A stretch of 64,000 nucleotides of DNA from Cryomorpha sp963748925 (GCA_963748925.1 CAVVKG010000006.1:87586-151585), one strand, 5' to 3'; shown: positions 46,989 through 55,941, counted from the first letter of the stretch. Program-made: numbers and translations. The notes: generated by a model from the letters alone, not told the origin.

Positions 46989-48373
46989 TGATTATTTATC
47001 TGGTTAATTAAATCGCTAGACAATGACTGAGCCACTTCTGTATAAGCTTCGTTGGCAAGTTGGTCAACAGTCTTGATTTCACGGGGAGCACGCATAAGTG
47101 CAATAAGCTCTTTTCTTTCGCGATTTGAGGTTTGCACCCCATCTTTATTGGCAGGATACAAATTGGTTACCTCGCCGGGATAAACGCCGTAATAAACGTT
47201 AGAATCCATTTTCTTGTTAACCACTTTTGAGAAAAGAACCTCTCCCGATTCTAGTGAGATTGCTTTGTATTGGAATGACAAGGTTACCTCATTGGAACTG
47301 TAGTACTCCTTGTAAGTAACGGCTTTGTAACGTGTTTCGTAATAGTTTTTGTCTTCTTCCTTGTTGTATAGCTTTACCTGGTATCCTTCATATGCATCTT
47401 TTTCGCGCACATTCATTCTTCCTTTTTTGGGAGTGTAAGACAGCAGGGTGCCGGTGATAATGGCTTTGGCTCCCAGAAGATTTCCGACCTGAGCAGCTGT
47501 TTGCTCATTTACAATTCCGCTCAGGCTCAGGCGTTGCTCGCGCATAATCATCTCCATGTTGTCGCGCTCTATAATTTTGAGGAAAGGGTCTTTAATTTGC
47601 GAAAGGTCGGTAAGCACAAATGCCTGAATCCGTTTTTCCATATCACGGTGTCCGCTTGCATTCTCAAATGGAACAACAGCTACAGGATACTGGCCTTTGT
47701 CCAAACATTCGTTTCTTAAAATCCCTACATCCTTATAATTGGCATCGGCTCTGTAAACAGCATCAAATTCGTAGTAAGCACTGCGGTAATTCTGTTTGTC
47801 GAATAATTCGGTTGCTCTCAGGTATATAGGTTCATTCTGCGATACATTTTTAAGCTCTGAAACATCTTTATAATTGGGTTCCAATCGGGTGATTTCAGCA
47901 AATAAGCTATTGGCTTCGTCAAATTTCTTTGCAGCCATAAGGTCGTTACCTTTATTGTACAGATCCTTGACATACAGAGTCTTCACATCATTGTAGTCGT
48001 TAAGGATGTAGTCTGGTGTGCGAAGCGAAACGCCTAGCCGCTCCACCTTTTCGCGGTAAGCAGAAGCATCCTGATAGGCGTAAACAGCTTTTTTATTCTC
48101 AGACATGGCCTTGGCCTTGGTGAAATCTGCAAGCTTATCATCTAGTACCTTCTGCGCCGTAGATGTAAGTCCAATCCGGGCATCTACATTGTTTCGATTC
48201 TTAACGAGCGAATTGTAATAAAACAAAGCCGCATCATTGTACAGTCCTGCTTCTTGAAGCTCGGCGCCTTTTTTAGCCAGTCCTTTTGATCCATTACAGC
48301 CTGCCAGAAGAACGATTGAGCAGAGTATCGACCAGAAAAGTAGGGTGGCAGTATGGAATCTGTTTTTGAACAT
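46985..48373 (-). CDS. CsgG/HfaB-like lipoprotein with TPR domain
   Basis: A 462-residue lipoprotein; lipobox LAGC (Cys26). Residues about 30-215 form TPR-like helices (AGLYNDAALFYYNSLVK, YNKGNDLMAAKKFDEANSLF). Residues about 225-460 form a CsgG-like domain: VAVVPFENASGHRD, VLTDLSQIKDPFLKIIERDN, IMREQRLSLSGIVNEQTAAQ, GAKAIITGTLLSY. CsgG forms the curli export pore; HfaB anchors holdfast; related folds (LpoB, TolB-N-like) act as regulators. No curli subunit or CsgE/F gene is nearby, so the pore assignment is uncertain. First gene of the operon, divergent from saccharopine dehydrogenase. Confidence 0.82.
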   Translation of the reverse strand: MFKNRFHTATLLFWSILCSIVLLAGCNGSKGLAKKGAELQEAGLYNDAALFYYNSLVKNRNNVDARIGLTSTAQKVLDDKLADFTKAKAMSENKKAVYAYQDASAYREKVERLGVSLRTPDYILNDYNDVKTLYVKDLYNKGNDLMAAKKFDEANSLFAEITRLEPNYKDVSELKNVSQNEPIYLRATELFDKQNYRSAYYEFDAVYRADANYKDVGILRNECLDKGQYPVAVVPFENASGHRDMEKRIQAFVLTDLSQIKDPFLKIIERDNMEMIMREQRLSLSGIVNEQTAAQVGNLLGAKAIITGTLLSYTPKKGRMNVREKDAYEGYQVKLYNKEEDKNYYETRYKAVTYKEYYSSNEVTLSFQYKAISLESGEVLFSKVVNKKMDSNVYYGVYPGEVTNLYPANKDGVQTSNRERKELIALMRAPREIKTVDQLANEAYTEVAQSLSSDLINQINNQ

Positions 48374-48542
48374 GGTTGAAGGTGTAACGAATGTAAATTA
48401 TGAAAGCCTATCTTACAAGCTACATGCCAAAATTAGTATTGAGAGTTTTACATACGTGGTGTTGAAAAAGAAGTTCACCTTATTTTTTTCCTGTCTTTGT
48501 AAAGTGTTCTACCTTCGCCGAAGCTTAATAAAAAAGCGCATA

Positions 48543-49910
48543 ATGATGAAGAAGATTTTAGTAATTGGAGCTGGTAGATCGGCCATAGTTTTGATAGATT
48601 ATTTGCTTGAACACGCTGCCTCAGAAAAATGGCATATCACCGTTGCTGATACCAATGTGGCGCAAGCCAAAAAGATGATCGGCGATACCAACGCAGCATC
48701 GGTGGTAGAGCTTGATGCTACTTTAGACGCCAAGCGTGCAGCCCTTATTGAGAAGCACGACTTGATCATAAGTATGCTTCCAGCTTTTCTTCATATGCTT
48801 GTTGCAAAAGACTGTTTATCACTAAGTAAAAACCTGGTTACGCCAAGCTATATTTCTGAAGATATGCGTAAAATGGGTGATAAAGTGAAGGAGGCCGGCC
48901 TTGTTTTTTTGAATGAGCTGGGTGTTGATCCCGGGATAGACCATATGAGTGCTATGCGGTTGCTCGACCACATGCGCGAAGAGGGAATGGAAATTACTTG
49001 CTTTGAAAGCTTTACCGGTGGATTGGTCGCTCCCGAGAGTGATGATAACCCATGGAATTACAAATTTACCTGGAACCCGCGAAATGTTGTGCTCGCAGGG
49101 CAGGGCGGGGCAGTGAGATTTAAGCACAATGGCAAGTTTAAGTACATTCCTTATCAGAGATTGTTTAGACGAACAGAGGTGATTGATATTCCCGGATACG
49201 GTCTTTTCGAAGGTTATGCCAATAGAGACTCTTTGAACTACAGACAATTGTATAACCTCGAAAATGTCCCCACCATTTACCGTGGCACACTTAGACGAAA
49301 AGGTTTTTGCCGGTCGTGGGATGTTTTTGTTCAAATGGGAATGACCGATGATTCTTTCGTGATGGAAGATAGCATGAATATGACCCATCGTGAATTTGTC
49401 AATAGCTTTTTAAAGTACAATGAGCACGATAGTGTAGAACTTAAGCTAATGCATTACATGAAGCTAGATCAGGATGGTGACGTTATGGATAAGCTCAAAT
49501 GGATTGGGATTTTTGACAACGAACCTATCGGCTTGGAAAAACCGGGCACACCGGCACAGATTCTTCAGAAAATTCTTGAGAAAAAATGGTCACTCAAACC
49601 AGATGACAAGGATATGATTGTGATGTGGCACAAAGTACGTGTACGTGCCAATGCCGGTGCAGAGGAAAAAGAAATTCACTCAAGCATGGTTGTAATAGGC
49701 GATAAGGATCCGCGCACCGCGATGGCAAAGACCGTAGGGTTGCCTATGGCGATTGCTGCGAAAATGCTTCTAAACGGTACAATCACAACCCCCGGGGTTC
49801 ACGCTCCCGTTACAAAAGACATCTACGAACCCATTCTGAAGGAGCTGGAAAGTTTTGGGATAGAATTTCAGGAAAGGGAAGTGCCGCTTCATGAGCAGAA
49901 ATTTGATTGA
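48543..49910 (+). CDS. Saccharopine dehydrogenase (glutamate-forming)-like
   Basis: A 455-residue cytosolic NAD(P) enzyme of the LYS9/saccharopine reductase family, cleaving saccharopine to glutamate and aminoadipate semialdehyde (lysine catabolism in bacteria). Seen: VIGAGRSAIVLIDYLL, ISMLPAFLH, NELGVDPGIDHMSAMRLL, FESFTGGLVAPE, NPWNYKFTWNPRNVV. Start at ATG 48543 (an adjacent ATG at 48546 is equivalent); the open frame extends to 48345 across the divergent promoter region. No lysine-ketoglutarate reductase gene is in the window. About 170 bp separates it from the divergent CsgG-like gene. Confidence 0.9.
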   Translation: MMKKILVIGAGRSAIVLIDYLLEHAASEKWHITVADTNVAQAKKMIGDTNAASVVELDATLDAKRAALIEKHDLIISMLPAFLHMLVAKDCLSLSKNLVTPSYISEDMRKMGDKVKEAGLVFLNELGVDPGIDHMSAMRLLDHMREEGMEITCFESFTGGLVAPESDDNPWNYKFTWNPRNVVLAGQGGAVRFKHNGKFKYIPYQRLFRRTEVIDIPGYGLFEGYANRDSLNYRQLYNLENVPTIYRGTLRRKGFCRSWDVFVQMGMTDDSFVMEDSMNMTHREFVNSFLKYNEHDSVELKLMHYMKLDQDGDVMDKLKWIGIFDNEPIGLEKPGTPAQILQKILEKKWSLKPDDKDMIVMWHKVRVRANAGAEEKEIHSSMVVIGDKDPRTAMAKTVGLPMAIAAKMLLNGTITTPGVHAPVTKDIYEPILKELESFGIEFQEREVPLHEQKFD

Positions 49911-50446
49911 TGGCTCTGCGCTACTCTCCCGATTGATTACAGTGTTAAAATATTTTAATCGATTTATAATCATCGATATATAGTCTTCAATTAAGGCTAT
50001 TGTTTAAGTTTATTCAAATCCTCGGCAGACTTAGGTAGAGCTAGTTCTGCAATCTGACCAAAGAGAGGTACTTTCTGAATAGCCGGAAATAGAGCGGGAG
50101 GTTGGGAAGCAAATCAGGCTCATGCTTTAGACTTCACAGATATTCCTGTGAGCTGCGCGTTAAATGAGATTGTGCGCTGCCTCCGGAAAATCGTGGGATG
50201 ATGTATGCCGGAATAAATCCATGTTTAACGTTATCACCTAGTAAAGAAAAAGCTACTAAAATAGGCCAATCCTTTATTAAAATAATTAGCCTACTGATTT
50301 CTTCGTTACGTGAGAACGCTTCCTTTAGGGTTAGTTGCTTATTGCGTGAGACGCTGCTTCGTAATGGTGCTGAGTTGCTTGTTGCCTATTGATTTCTTCG
50401 CTACGTCAGAACGCTTCGCTTAGTTGCCTATTGGAAGGTGATTGCC
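49911..50446. repeat. Intergenic region with imperfect direct repeat and a coding remnant
   Basis: 536 bp. An imperfect direct repeat of about 45 bp, TGATTTCTTCGNTACGTNAG followed by AACGCTTC..TTAG..TTGC.TATTG, occurs at 50295-50345 and 50390-50433. On the minus strand 49997-50113 is a 38-codon frame without start that ends ..LPKSAEDLNKLKQ and looks like the C-terminal tail of a lost gene. Confidence 0.5.
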
Positions 50447-51235
50447 TTAAGGAAGAACCACTGAGGCCAATCCGCCTGGTGTTTCTGAGAGATTTGGAAA
50501 GCTTAGAGTGCCATCTTCATTTTCAGTCTCCATATTAAAGGACACATCGCCATAGATAGCGGCGAATAGTGCATCTCCTGAGCTGAGTCCCAGACTTGTG
50601 AACCAATCGTTATCAAATGTCTGGCTGATATTCGCGCTGGTTGTAGAAAAATACTCCTGGTAGATATAATCTTCAGGTGAAACATTTTCGTCTTCACCGA
50701 TGAAAATGCGGTAGCCTTTCGCCTGACCCGTTGGAGGTGGTGCAGGTTGCATAGTTGCATTGAGATCCAGTGAATAAATGGTGTCATCACCAAGTGGGGT
50801 AGAATTCAGAATAAGTTCAAAATCCTGGAAGTCGGTAAGGGGTAATTTTGTGATCGTAACAGATGGTAGTTGTTGAAAAAGATTGTCAATCGGATAATTC
50901 GGATTGGTGTAGCTAAGTACTATATTGTCGTGAACAATAGTACTATATCCCGCTTTGCTGTAAGTAATAGTATAGGTCCCGATTGGGGCGCCTGCCAGTT
51001 GCCAGCTTCCTACGTTGTTGGCGGTAACTTCAAATTCTCTAAATCCAACTTCAAGCAAAACATTGATTCCACCTCTTTCTTCATAAAGCGGTTGCTGAAA
51101 TTCGTTTTGAACATTGATTTTGCCTTTGATGCCTGAACCTTCTCCAAATTTAGGTTGGTCGTCGTCGCCGTTGCAACCCGCTAGAATAGAAGCTATTAAG
51201 ATGAAAAAGAAAGCATGAGTTCTTGCTGCTGCCAT
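50447..51235 (-). CDS. Lipoprotein with carboxypeptidase-regulatory-like domain
   Basis: A 262-residue lipoprotein, lipobox LAGC (Cys21), an acidic spacer (NGDDDQPKF), then a beta-sandwich resembling carboxypeptidase-regulatory-like/Cna-B modules (about 35-110: GIKGKINVQNEF, GSWQLAGAPIGTYTITYSKAGY). The second half is beta-rich without recognised motifs. No enzymatic function is suggested; probably a surface-exposed lipoprotein. Monocistronic, 128 bp from the trmN6 stop. Confidence 0.75.
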   Translation of the reverse strand: MAAARTHAFFFILIASILAGCNGDDDQPKFGEGSGIKGKINVQNEFQQPLYEERGGINVLLEVGFREFEVTANNVGSWQLAGAPIGTYTITYSKAGYSTIVHDNIVLSYTNPNYPIDNLFQQLPSVTITKLPLTDFQDFELILNSTPLGDDTIYSLDLNATMQPAPPPTGQAKGYRIFIGEDENVSPEDYIYQEYFSTTSANISQTFDNDWFTSLGLSSGDALFAAIYGDVSFNMETENEDGTLSFPNLSETPGGLASVVLP

Positions 51236-51363
51236 TAAGAAAAATTCAAATAATTTGTCGCAAGATAAAACAATTCTCGCTATGTATTTTATTCTCTTTA
51301 AAGATTATCGTATTCCTATTCTGAACGATACGCTGGGATTAGTAATAAAGTTTAGTCTTTTAT

Positions 51364-52071
51364 CTAGAAATTAAGGTAGAAATCTCGGGTTAACTCGCGG
51401 TAGTTTTCGCTGTAATTGTGCCTTCCTTCTTGCTCAATAATCAATTCTTCGACCCGGAATGATTCACTTTCCTGAAAGGCGTATTCGAAAAGAATTCGGT
51501 GGGCTGGTTTCTCGGGAGTAGGTCGTACAGAGCATATTCTATTGGGCAGAAGCCCGGTGCTTTCAGCAAACGCATCAAACTCTGCAAAAGTATCGATGGG
51601 ATATATTCCGGCAATACGACCCTTATCGCTTAAAAAGGAGGCCGTTTCTACGAGTGCTTTCGGGTCGAGTTTGGAAATATGCCGCGCCATTGTTCTGTCG
51701 GAATCAGGCGCTTCAAGGGAGTTTGAGAAGAAGGGAGGGTTTGATACGATCAGGTCAAACTTTCTATCGGGTTTGAAGTCTTCAAGAGTGCATAACTCAA
51801 GTGCTAGTCGGTCGTTCCAGTCTGAAGCTTTGAAATTCTGCGAGGCATCAGAATAAGCGCGCTCATTTGGCTCAATAGCCGTAACATGAATGTGATTATT
51901 TCTTTGGGCAAGCATAAGCGCAATCAGGCCTGTGCCTGTTCCAATATCAAGCGCTGAGGTGATTTGGGTGCAATCACACCAGGCACCTAGCAGTACACCG
52001 TCAGTACCAACTTTCATTGGTGCCAGGTCTTGTCTTATGGTAAATCGTTTAAATGTAAAAGGTTTGCTCAA
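51364..52071 (-). CDS. trmN6: tRNA1(Val) (adenine(37)-N6)-methyltransferase
   Basis: A 235-residue SAM-dependent methyltransferase of the YfiC family, modifying A37 of tRNA1-Val. Seen: N-terminal FTFKRFTIRQDLAPMKVGTDGVLLGAW, SAM motif ALDIGTGTGLIALMLAQR, acidic TAIEPN and the catalytic NPPF (VSNPPFFSNS) typical of N6-adenine methylation. Its start overlaps the rimM stop (ATGA, 52068-52071), so it is translationally coupled to ribosome maturation. Confidence 0.92.
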   Translation of the reverse strand: MSKPFTFKRFTIRQDLAPMKVGTDGVLLGAWCDCTQITSALDIGTGTGLIALMLAQRNNHIHVTAIEPNERAYSDASQNFKASDWNDRLALELCTLEDFKPDRKFDLIVSNPPFFSNSLEAPDSDRTMARHISKLDPKALVETASFLSDKGRIAGIYPIDTFAEFDAFAESTGLLPNRICSVRPTPEKPAHRILFEYAFQESESFRVEELIIEQEGRHNYSENYRELTRDFYLNF

Positions 52072-52601
52072 GCTTTATTAATATCCAGCAAATCTTCGGG
52101 CACTTCTATGTGTATGATTTTAGCCTTCTTATCTACCTGTTTCACAAAATTGTCAATAAGTGGTACCAGAATTTCATCATTATTCTGGATTATTTGTAGC
52201 AATGGATTGGTCGTATAGTCCAGCACTTTCTCAACGGTGCCTACTTCGCCTGCTACTTTATCTACTACCTTCATTCCCACTAAGTCGTGAAGGTAATATT
52301 CGTTGTCCGGTAATTTGGGTAATTCTCTAAGAGGAAGGTAAATATCATTTCCGGCCAACTCCACCGCGGACTGCTCATCGTTTACTCCTTCGATTTTGAG
52401 GTGAACAAAATTTTTATCTTTTAAATTCACCGTTTCCAGAAAGAAGGGGGTAAGCACTCCGTTTAACTCAACGAGGAAATGGTCAAGCCGTGCATATTTT
52501 TTGATGTCGTCCACATCAAAAAAGGCAATAAGCCCACCTTTAAAACCTTGAGTTTTGCTAATGTATCCCAGGTAGTAGCACTGATCTTTTGAAATTACCA
52601 T
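52068..52601 (-). CDS. rimM: Ribosome maturation factor RimM
   Basis: A 177-residue protein needed for 30S assembly (binds S19 and 16S rRNA head domain). Opens with CYYLGYISKTQGFKGGLIAFFDVDD (given here in part: LGYISKTQGFKG), and has the PRC-barrel part (YYLHDLVGMKV, VLVPLIDNFVKQVD). In the usual order it follows rpsP (75 bp) on the same strand, with a terminator hairpin in between. Stop overlaps trmN6. Confidence 0.95.
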   Translation of the reverse strand: MVISKDQCYYLGYISKTQGFKGGLIAFFDVDDIKKYARLDHFLVELNGVLTPFFLETVNLKDKNFVHLKIEGVNDEQSAVELAGNDIYLPLRELPKLPDNEYYLHDLVGMKVVDKVAGEVGTVEKVLDYTTNPLLQIIQNNDEILVPLIDNFVKQVDKKAKIIHIEVPEDLLDINKA

Positions 52602-52615
52602 TGCATTTGAAATTA

Positions 52616-52655
52616 AAAAACCCCTGACACTTCAGGAAAGCAGCCAGGGGTTTTA
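52616..52655 (-). terminator. Hairpin between rpsP and rimM
   Basis: On the minus strand AAAACCCCTG pairs with CAGGGGTTTTTT around an 18-20 nt loop that can form a smaller internal stem. A terminator or attenuator that can uncouple rpsP expression from rimM. Confidence 0.65.
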
Positions 52656-52675
52656 GTAATGAGATTCAAAAAATA

Positions 52676-53443
52676 TTATTTTTTCTCTTCTTCTTTCTCT
52701 TCTTTAGCAGGAGCTTCCTCTTTTGATTCAGCTTTAGGCTCTTCAGCTTTCTTTTCTTCAGCAGGAGCTTCTTCTTTTGCTTCAGCTTTCTCTTCTTTGG
52801 CTTCGGCTTTCGGCTCTTCAGCTTTTTCCTCTGCCTTTTCTTCAGCTTTCGCTACGGTCTCTGCAGCTTCTTCAACGGTTACTTCCGGTTGTTTGCCTAC
52901 AATTTCTTTAGCTTCTTCACTTGGAGTGTCGGCAACAGCCTCAGGAGTGTCAGTTGCTTCAGGAGCTTCTTCTTCAACTGGTTCCGGAGCATTTGCAGCA
53001 GCAATAGCAGCGGCACGTGCTTCTTTCTTCTCAGTTTCAGCTTTCATTCTTGCGGCAGCAGCCTCGGTTTCTGCAGAAGCAAGACCAGAGACTTTATTCT
53101 CTATTTTCTCTTGTTTCTCTTTCATCCATGCTTCGAAACGCTTCTCAGCTTCAGCTTCGTCAAAGGCACCTTTTTTAACCCCTTTTGCAAGGTGGTTTTT
53201 GTAAAGTACACCCTTATAACCCAATATAGCGCGGGCTGTATCAGTAGGTTGTGCTCCATGTCCGAGCCATTTTACTGCTCCGTCCACATCTACTTCGATG
53301 GTTGCAGGATCAGTATTTGGATTATAAAATCCAAGACGCTCAATGTACTTTCCGTCACGCGGTGCGCGAGCGTCCGCCACTACAATGTGAAAATAAGGTT
53401 TTCCTTTTTTTCCTTGGCGTTGTAATCTAATTTTTACTGGCAT
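52676..53443 (-). CDS. rpsP: 30S ribosomal protein bS16 with long acidic/basic extension
   Basis: A 255-residue protein. Residues 1-80 are standard bS16 (MPVKIRLQRQGKKGKPYFHI, DARAPRDGKYIERLGFYNP, GAQPTDTARAIL). Residues 80-135 are a helical extension common in Bacteroidota. From about 140 to the end lies a Glu/Ala/Lys low-complexity tail with repeated units such as KAEEPKAE, KEEAPAEEKK and EEKAEEKAEE. Normal bS16 is 80-90 residues, so the extension is twice as long as the core. The tail is probably disordered and solvent-exposed; function unknown. The long opposite-strand open frame over this tail is a composition shadow. Confidence 0.95.
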   Translation of the reverse strand: MPVKIRLQRQGKKGKPYFHIVVADARAPRDGKYIERLGFYNPNTDPATIEVDVDGAVKWLGHGAQPTDTARAILGYKGVLYKNHLAKGVKKGAFDEAEAEKRFEAWMKEKQEKIENKVSGLASAETEAAAARMKAETEKKEARAAAIAAANAPEPVEEEAPEATDTPEAVADTPSEEAKEIVGKQPEVTVEEAAETVAKAEEKAEEKAEEPKAEAKEEKAEAKEEAPAEEKKAEEPKAESKEEAPAKEEKEEEKK

Positions 53444-53996
53444 ATGTTATTAATTGTTGTGGAGTACGAAACTCCTATCATTAATTTAGGGGCGCAAAGA
53501 TCAACTTTTTATTTGAATTGTGGAAGTTTTTTTCAAAACACATAAAAAGAATTTCAAGGTTTCCGAATTTAAGGAATTTTGGAAATGGCAGAGGTGCAGG
53601 CATTTTAAAGAAGGATAGGGTTCTACATCGCTCATGGGGTTGCACGTCGGTCATAGAGTTTACATCGCTCATAGGGTTGCACATCGCTTCGGTTGTTGTT
53701 CCATCCCATGCTTTTATATTTCGCCCTGTTTATCTCAAGGAATAGAGATATTGACAAGGTTAACACAACCAAGCCCTGAAAGGGCGCCATATAAAAGCGA
53801 TGGGTAAAACCCATCGTTACAATTCGGCATCAAACCACGAGCCCTGAAAGGGCGATATAATCTTTTTATCTCCCGATCAAAACCTCAAACAAACACATCC
53901 ACACCACCCAAAAAATCTAAACCCCATGCAACCCTTTTAATCCAATTTGCATCTATATCTTCGGGTATGTAAAAATTCGGAATATTCTAAAACCCT
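53444..53996. repeat. Intergenic region with tandem and palindromic repeats
   Basis: 553 bp between divergent rpsP and sigma-factor genes. At 53623-53696 lie about four imperfect tandem copies of an 18-19 bp unit (consensus ACATCGCTCATAGGGTTG). At 53773-53785 and 53841-53853 are two copies of GCCCTGAAAGGGC, with AGCGATGGGTAAAACCCATCG (split as GCGATGGGT-AAA-ACCCATCGT) between them at 53797-53817. This GCCCTGAAAGGGC / ATGGGT..ACCCAT combination is a dispersed intergenic element in many Bacteroidota (known pattern, by memory). Confidence 0.7.
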
Positions 53997-54545
53997 ATGA
54001 ATGAAGAAACGCTCGTAGAAGCGTGTATTGAAGGCGACTACCGCACACAGAAAAAGCTCTATCAACTGTTTGCTCCGCAGATGATGGGAGTTTGTATGCG
54101 CTACAGCTCCAGTGTGGCTGATGCTGAAGACATTCTTCAGGAGGGATTTATCCGCGTGTATGGCCACCTCAATACCTATTCCGGAAAAGGCGCATTAGGC
54201 GGCTGGATAAGAAGAATTATGATCAATATGGCTTTGCAGCGTTACCGCGATAATAAGAACATGGAACTCGTGCGTCTCGAAGATAGCAGTATCCATCTTA
54301 GAGAAGTAAGCGAAGATGTGCTGAGCAGAATGAGCGCCGACGAGCTTATGGCCATTTTACAACAGTTGCCAATTGGTTTTAGAACCGTTTTTAACCTCTA
54401 TGCCATTGAAGGTTATAAACACCATGAAATTGCCGCTCAACTGGGTATCACTGAAGGCACGAGTAAATCACAATATAGCCGTAGCAGGGCAATGCTACGT
54501 GAAATGATTGAAAAAGAAAATAGAATAGGTGGAAGGGCAATCTGA
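53997..54545 (+). CDS. ECF-type RNA polymerase sigma factor
   Basis: A 182-residue sigma-70 family protein with region 2 (about 20-90: VADAEDILQEGFIRVYGHL, GWIRRIMINMALQRYR) and region 4 (about 120-175: LQQLPIGFRTVFNLYAIEGY, HHEIAAQLGITEGTSKSQYSRSRAMLR in part). No C-terminal extension. The next gene starts with a GTG inside its last codons (17 bp overlap), so sigma factor and anti-sigma-like partner are coupled. The genes it controls are not identifiable here. Confidence 0.93.
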   Translation: MNEETLVEACIEGDYRTQKKLYQLFAPQMMGVCMRYSSSVADAEDILQEGFIRVYGHLNTYSGKGALGGWIRRIMINMALQRYRDNKNMELVRLEDSSIHLREVSEDVLSRMSADELMAILQQLPIGFRTVFNLYAIEGYKHHEIAAQLGITEGTSKSQYSRSRAMLREMIEKENRIGGRAI

Positions 54546-55941
54546 AAATAACAACCTGAACAAGAAATTCGAGAACTACTCGTATCCACCTGCGGATAAG
54601 AACTGGGATGCTATTTCTATGGGTCTTTCTTCGCGTGCAGGAGGGTTTCTTGGCGAAAAATTCTCGGGACACACCTATACGCCTTCTACGGATGTGTGGC
54701 GAGGTATAGAATCTACAATTCACCCTTTGAGGCGGAGGCGGGTGGCTGCCTGGTGGTGGTATGGCGCCGCTGCATCTCTCTTTATTTTAGCCGGTATTGT
54801 CTTCTTCTCCCGCTACCCTGACCCGGAGCAGAGATTTGCCGAAAGGATTGAGAACAGATCCATAGGTGATGACAGCTTAAAAACTGCAAATAGCAATAAA
54901 GGGTTGGAATCATCAAGCGTCACTGAATCAGATTCTTCTGCTCCAATCGATAAGCCCGGAACACCGCATTCTGCGAAAGCGGAAAACCAGAACAAGGAAA
55001 CCTCAAAACCCCAGTATGAAAAGGCTGTAAATAGCCTTGCGGAAACCTCGAACAACCCAGTGATTAGCAAAAAAGCAGTTACCAGAGGTGCCCACCAGGT
55101 ATCGGGTAGCACGCTCAAAGTTACCGAGCAAGCAATGGGTATTTCCGAAAAAAGTGAAGAAGAGAATCCGCAAGGCATAGCGCCTTTACCAAGTTCCATT
55201 CAATGGGAATCGGCACAAGCCGTTCTCGCCGGACAACTCAGAAGCATCCCTGAAACGTTCGAAACTAAGGAAGGTAAGAAAAGCACGCCTTTTTACGATG
55301 GCACGGAAACGCCTGCAAGCAATGAAGTTTCATTATTAGCCGGCTCTCAGTTAGCCTTTGCCGGTATGGATAGCCAGAATAACGAGATAGCATTTTCAAA
55401 TTCCTCCGGCGCAGGCACCGGGGGATTATCCCAACTTGAGTCAAACTCATATTCACCACCGGTTTATTACGGAGTAAACGGAGAAATAGAATTCTGGAAT
55501 CGCTGGGCAGCCGGCCTGGGACTGGGTTACCTCCGCATGCAGAGCGAAAAAACTTTCTATACCTCGCAAGAGAGAATTGTAGACAAGACAGACAAAACCT
55601 ATCTGTCACTGCCGGTTTACCTTAAGTTTAACTTTATCAATAAACCAAAGTTTGCCGCTTATACCTCTGCCGGGCACGCCATTGACTTTTTAATCTCCCA
55701 AAAAACAGAATTACAAGCATTTCAAAACGGAACTACAACCATTACCAATAGCGGAAAGGTAGAGAAAGGCAATCAGGCCAATTTTTATGCGGCCCTCGGA
55801 ATGCAATATAAATTTACCCCGCATATCGGTATTTTTACAGAAGGTTCTATGATGAAGTATTACTGGCTTTCAACAGATAACTTCTACTCTCAAAATAAGC
55901 TTTGGCCCGGAATGCGCTTTGGCCTGGTTGTTAGTTTTTAA
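54529..55941 (+). CDS. Envelope-spanning anti-sigma-like protein with C-terminal beta-barrel domain
   Basis: A 470-residue protein of mixed layout. Residues 1-75 are a soluble, charged N-terminus; residues about 77-93 form one transmembrane helix (WWWYGAAASLFILAGIVFF). A 170-residue Ser/Glu/Lys/Asn-rich linker leads to a C-terminal porin-like/PorT-type outer-membrane barrel domain (about 260-470: VYYGVNGEIEFWNRWAAGLGLGY, LSLPVYLKFNF, YAALGMQYKFTP, ending FGLVVSF). Start is GTG 54529, overlapping the sigma gene. The N-terminus may bind the sigma factor. Whether one polypeptide spans both membranes is an inference. Confidence 0.75.
   Translation: MEGQSENNNLNKKFENYSYPPADKNWDAISMGLSSRAGGFLGEKFSGHTYTPSTDVWRGIESTIHPLRRRRVAAWWWYGAAASLFILAGIVFFSRYPDPEQRFAERIENRSIGDDSLKTANSNKGLESSSVTESDSSAPIDKPGTPHSAKAENQNKETSKPQYEKAVNSLAETSNNPVISKKAVTRGAHQVSGSTLKVTEQAMGISEKSEEENPQGIAPLPSSIQWESAQAVLAGQLRSIPETFETKEGKKSTPFYDGTETPASNEVSLLAGSQLAFAGMDSQNNEIAFSNSSGAGTGGLSQLESNSYSPPVYYGVNGEIEFWNRWAAGLGLGYLRMQSEKTFYTSQERIVDKTDKTYLSLPVYLKFNFINKPKFAAYTSAGHAIDFLISQKTELQAFQNGTTTITNSGKVEKGNQANFYAALGMQYKFTPHIGIFTEGSMMKYYWLSTDNFYSQNKLWPGMRFGLVVSF

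Noticed and set aside
46985..48373. Full curli export system
   Set aside because: Only a CsgG-like domain is present; no csgA/B/E/F-like genes seen.
52659..53204. 181-codon plus-strand frame rich in Ser/Ala/Phe over the rpsP tail
   Set aside because: It is the complement of the Glu/Ala/Lys repeat of bS16; composition explains the lack of stops.
53623..53696. Possible CRISPR array
   Set aside because: The units are only 18-19 bp, directly adjacent without spacers, and no cas genes are near.
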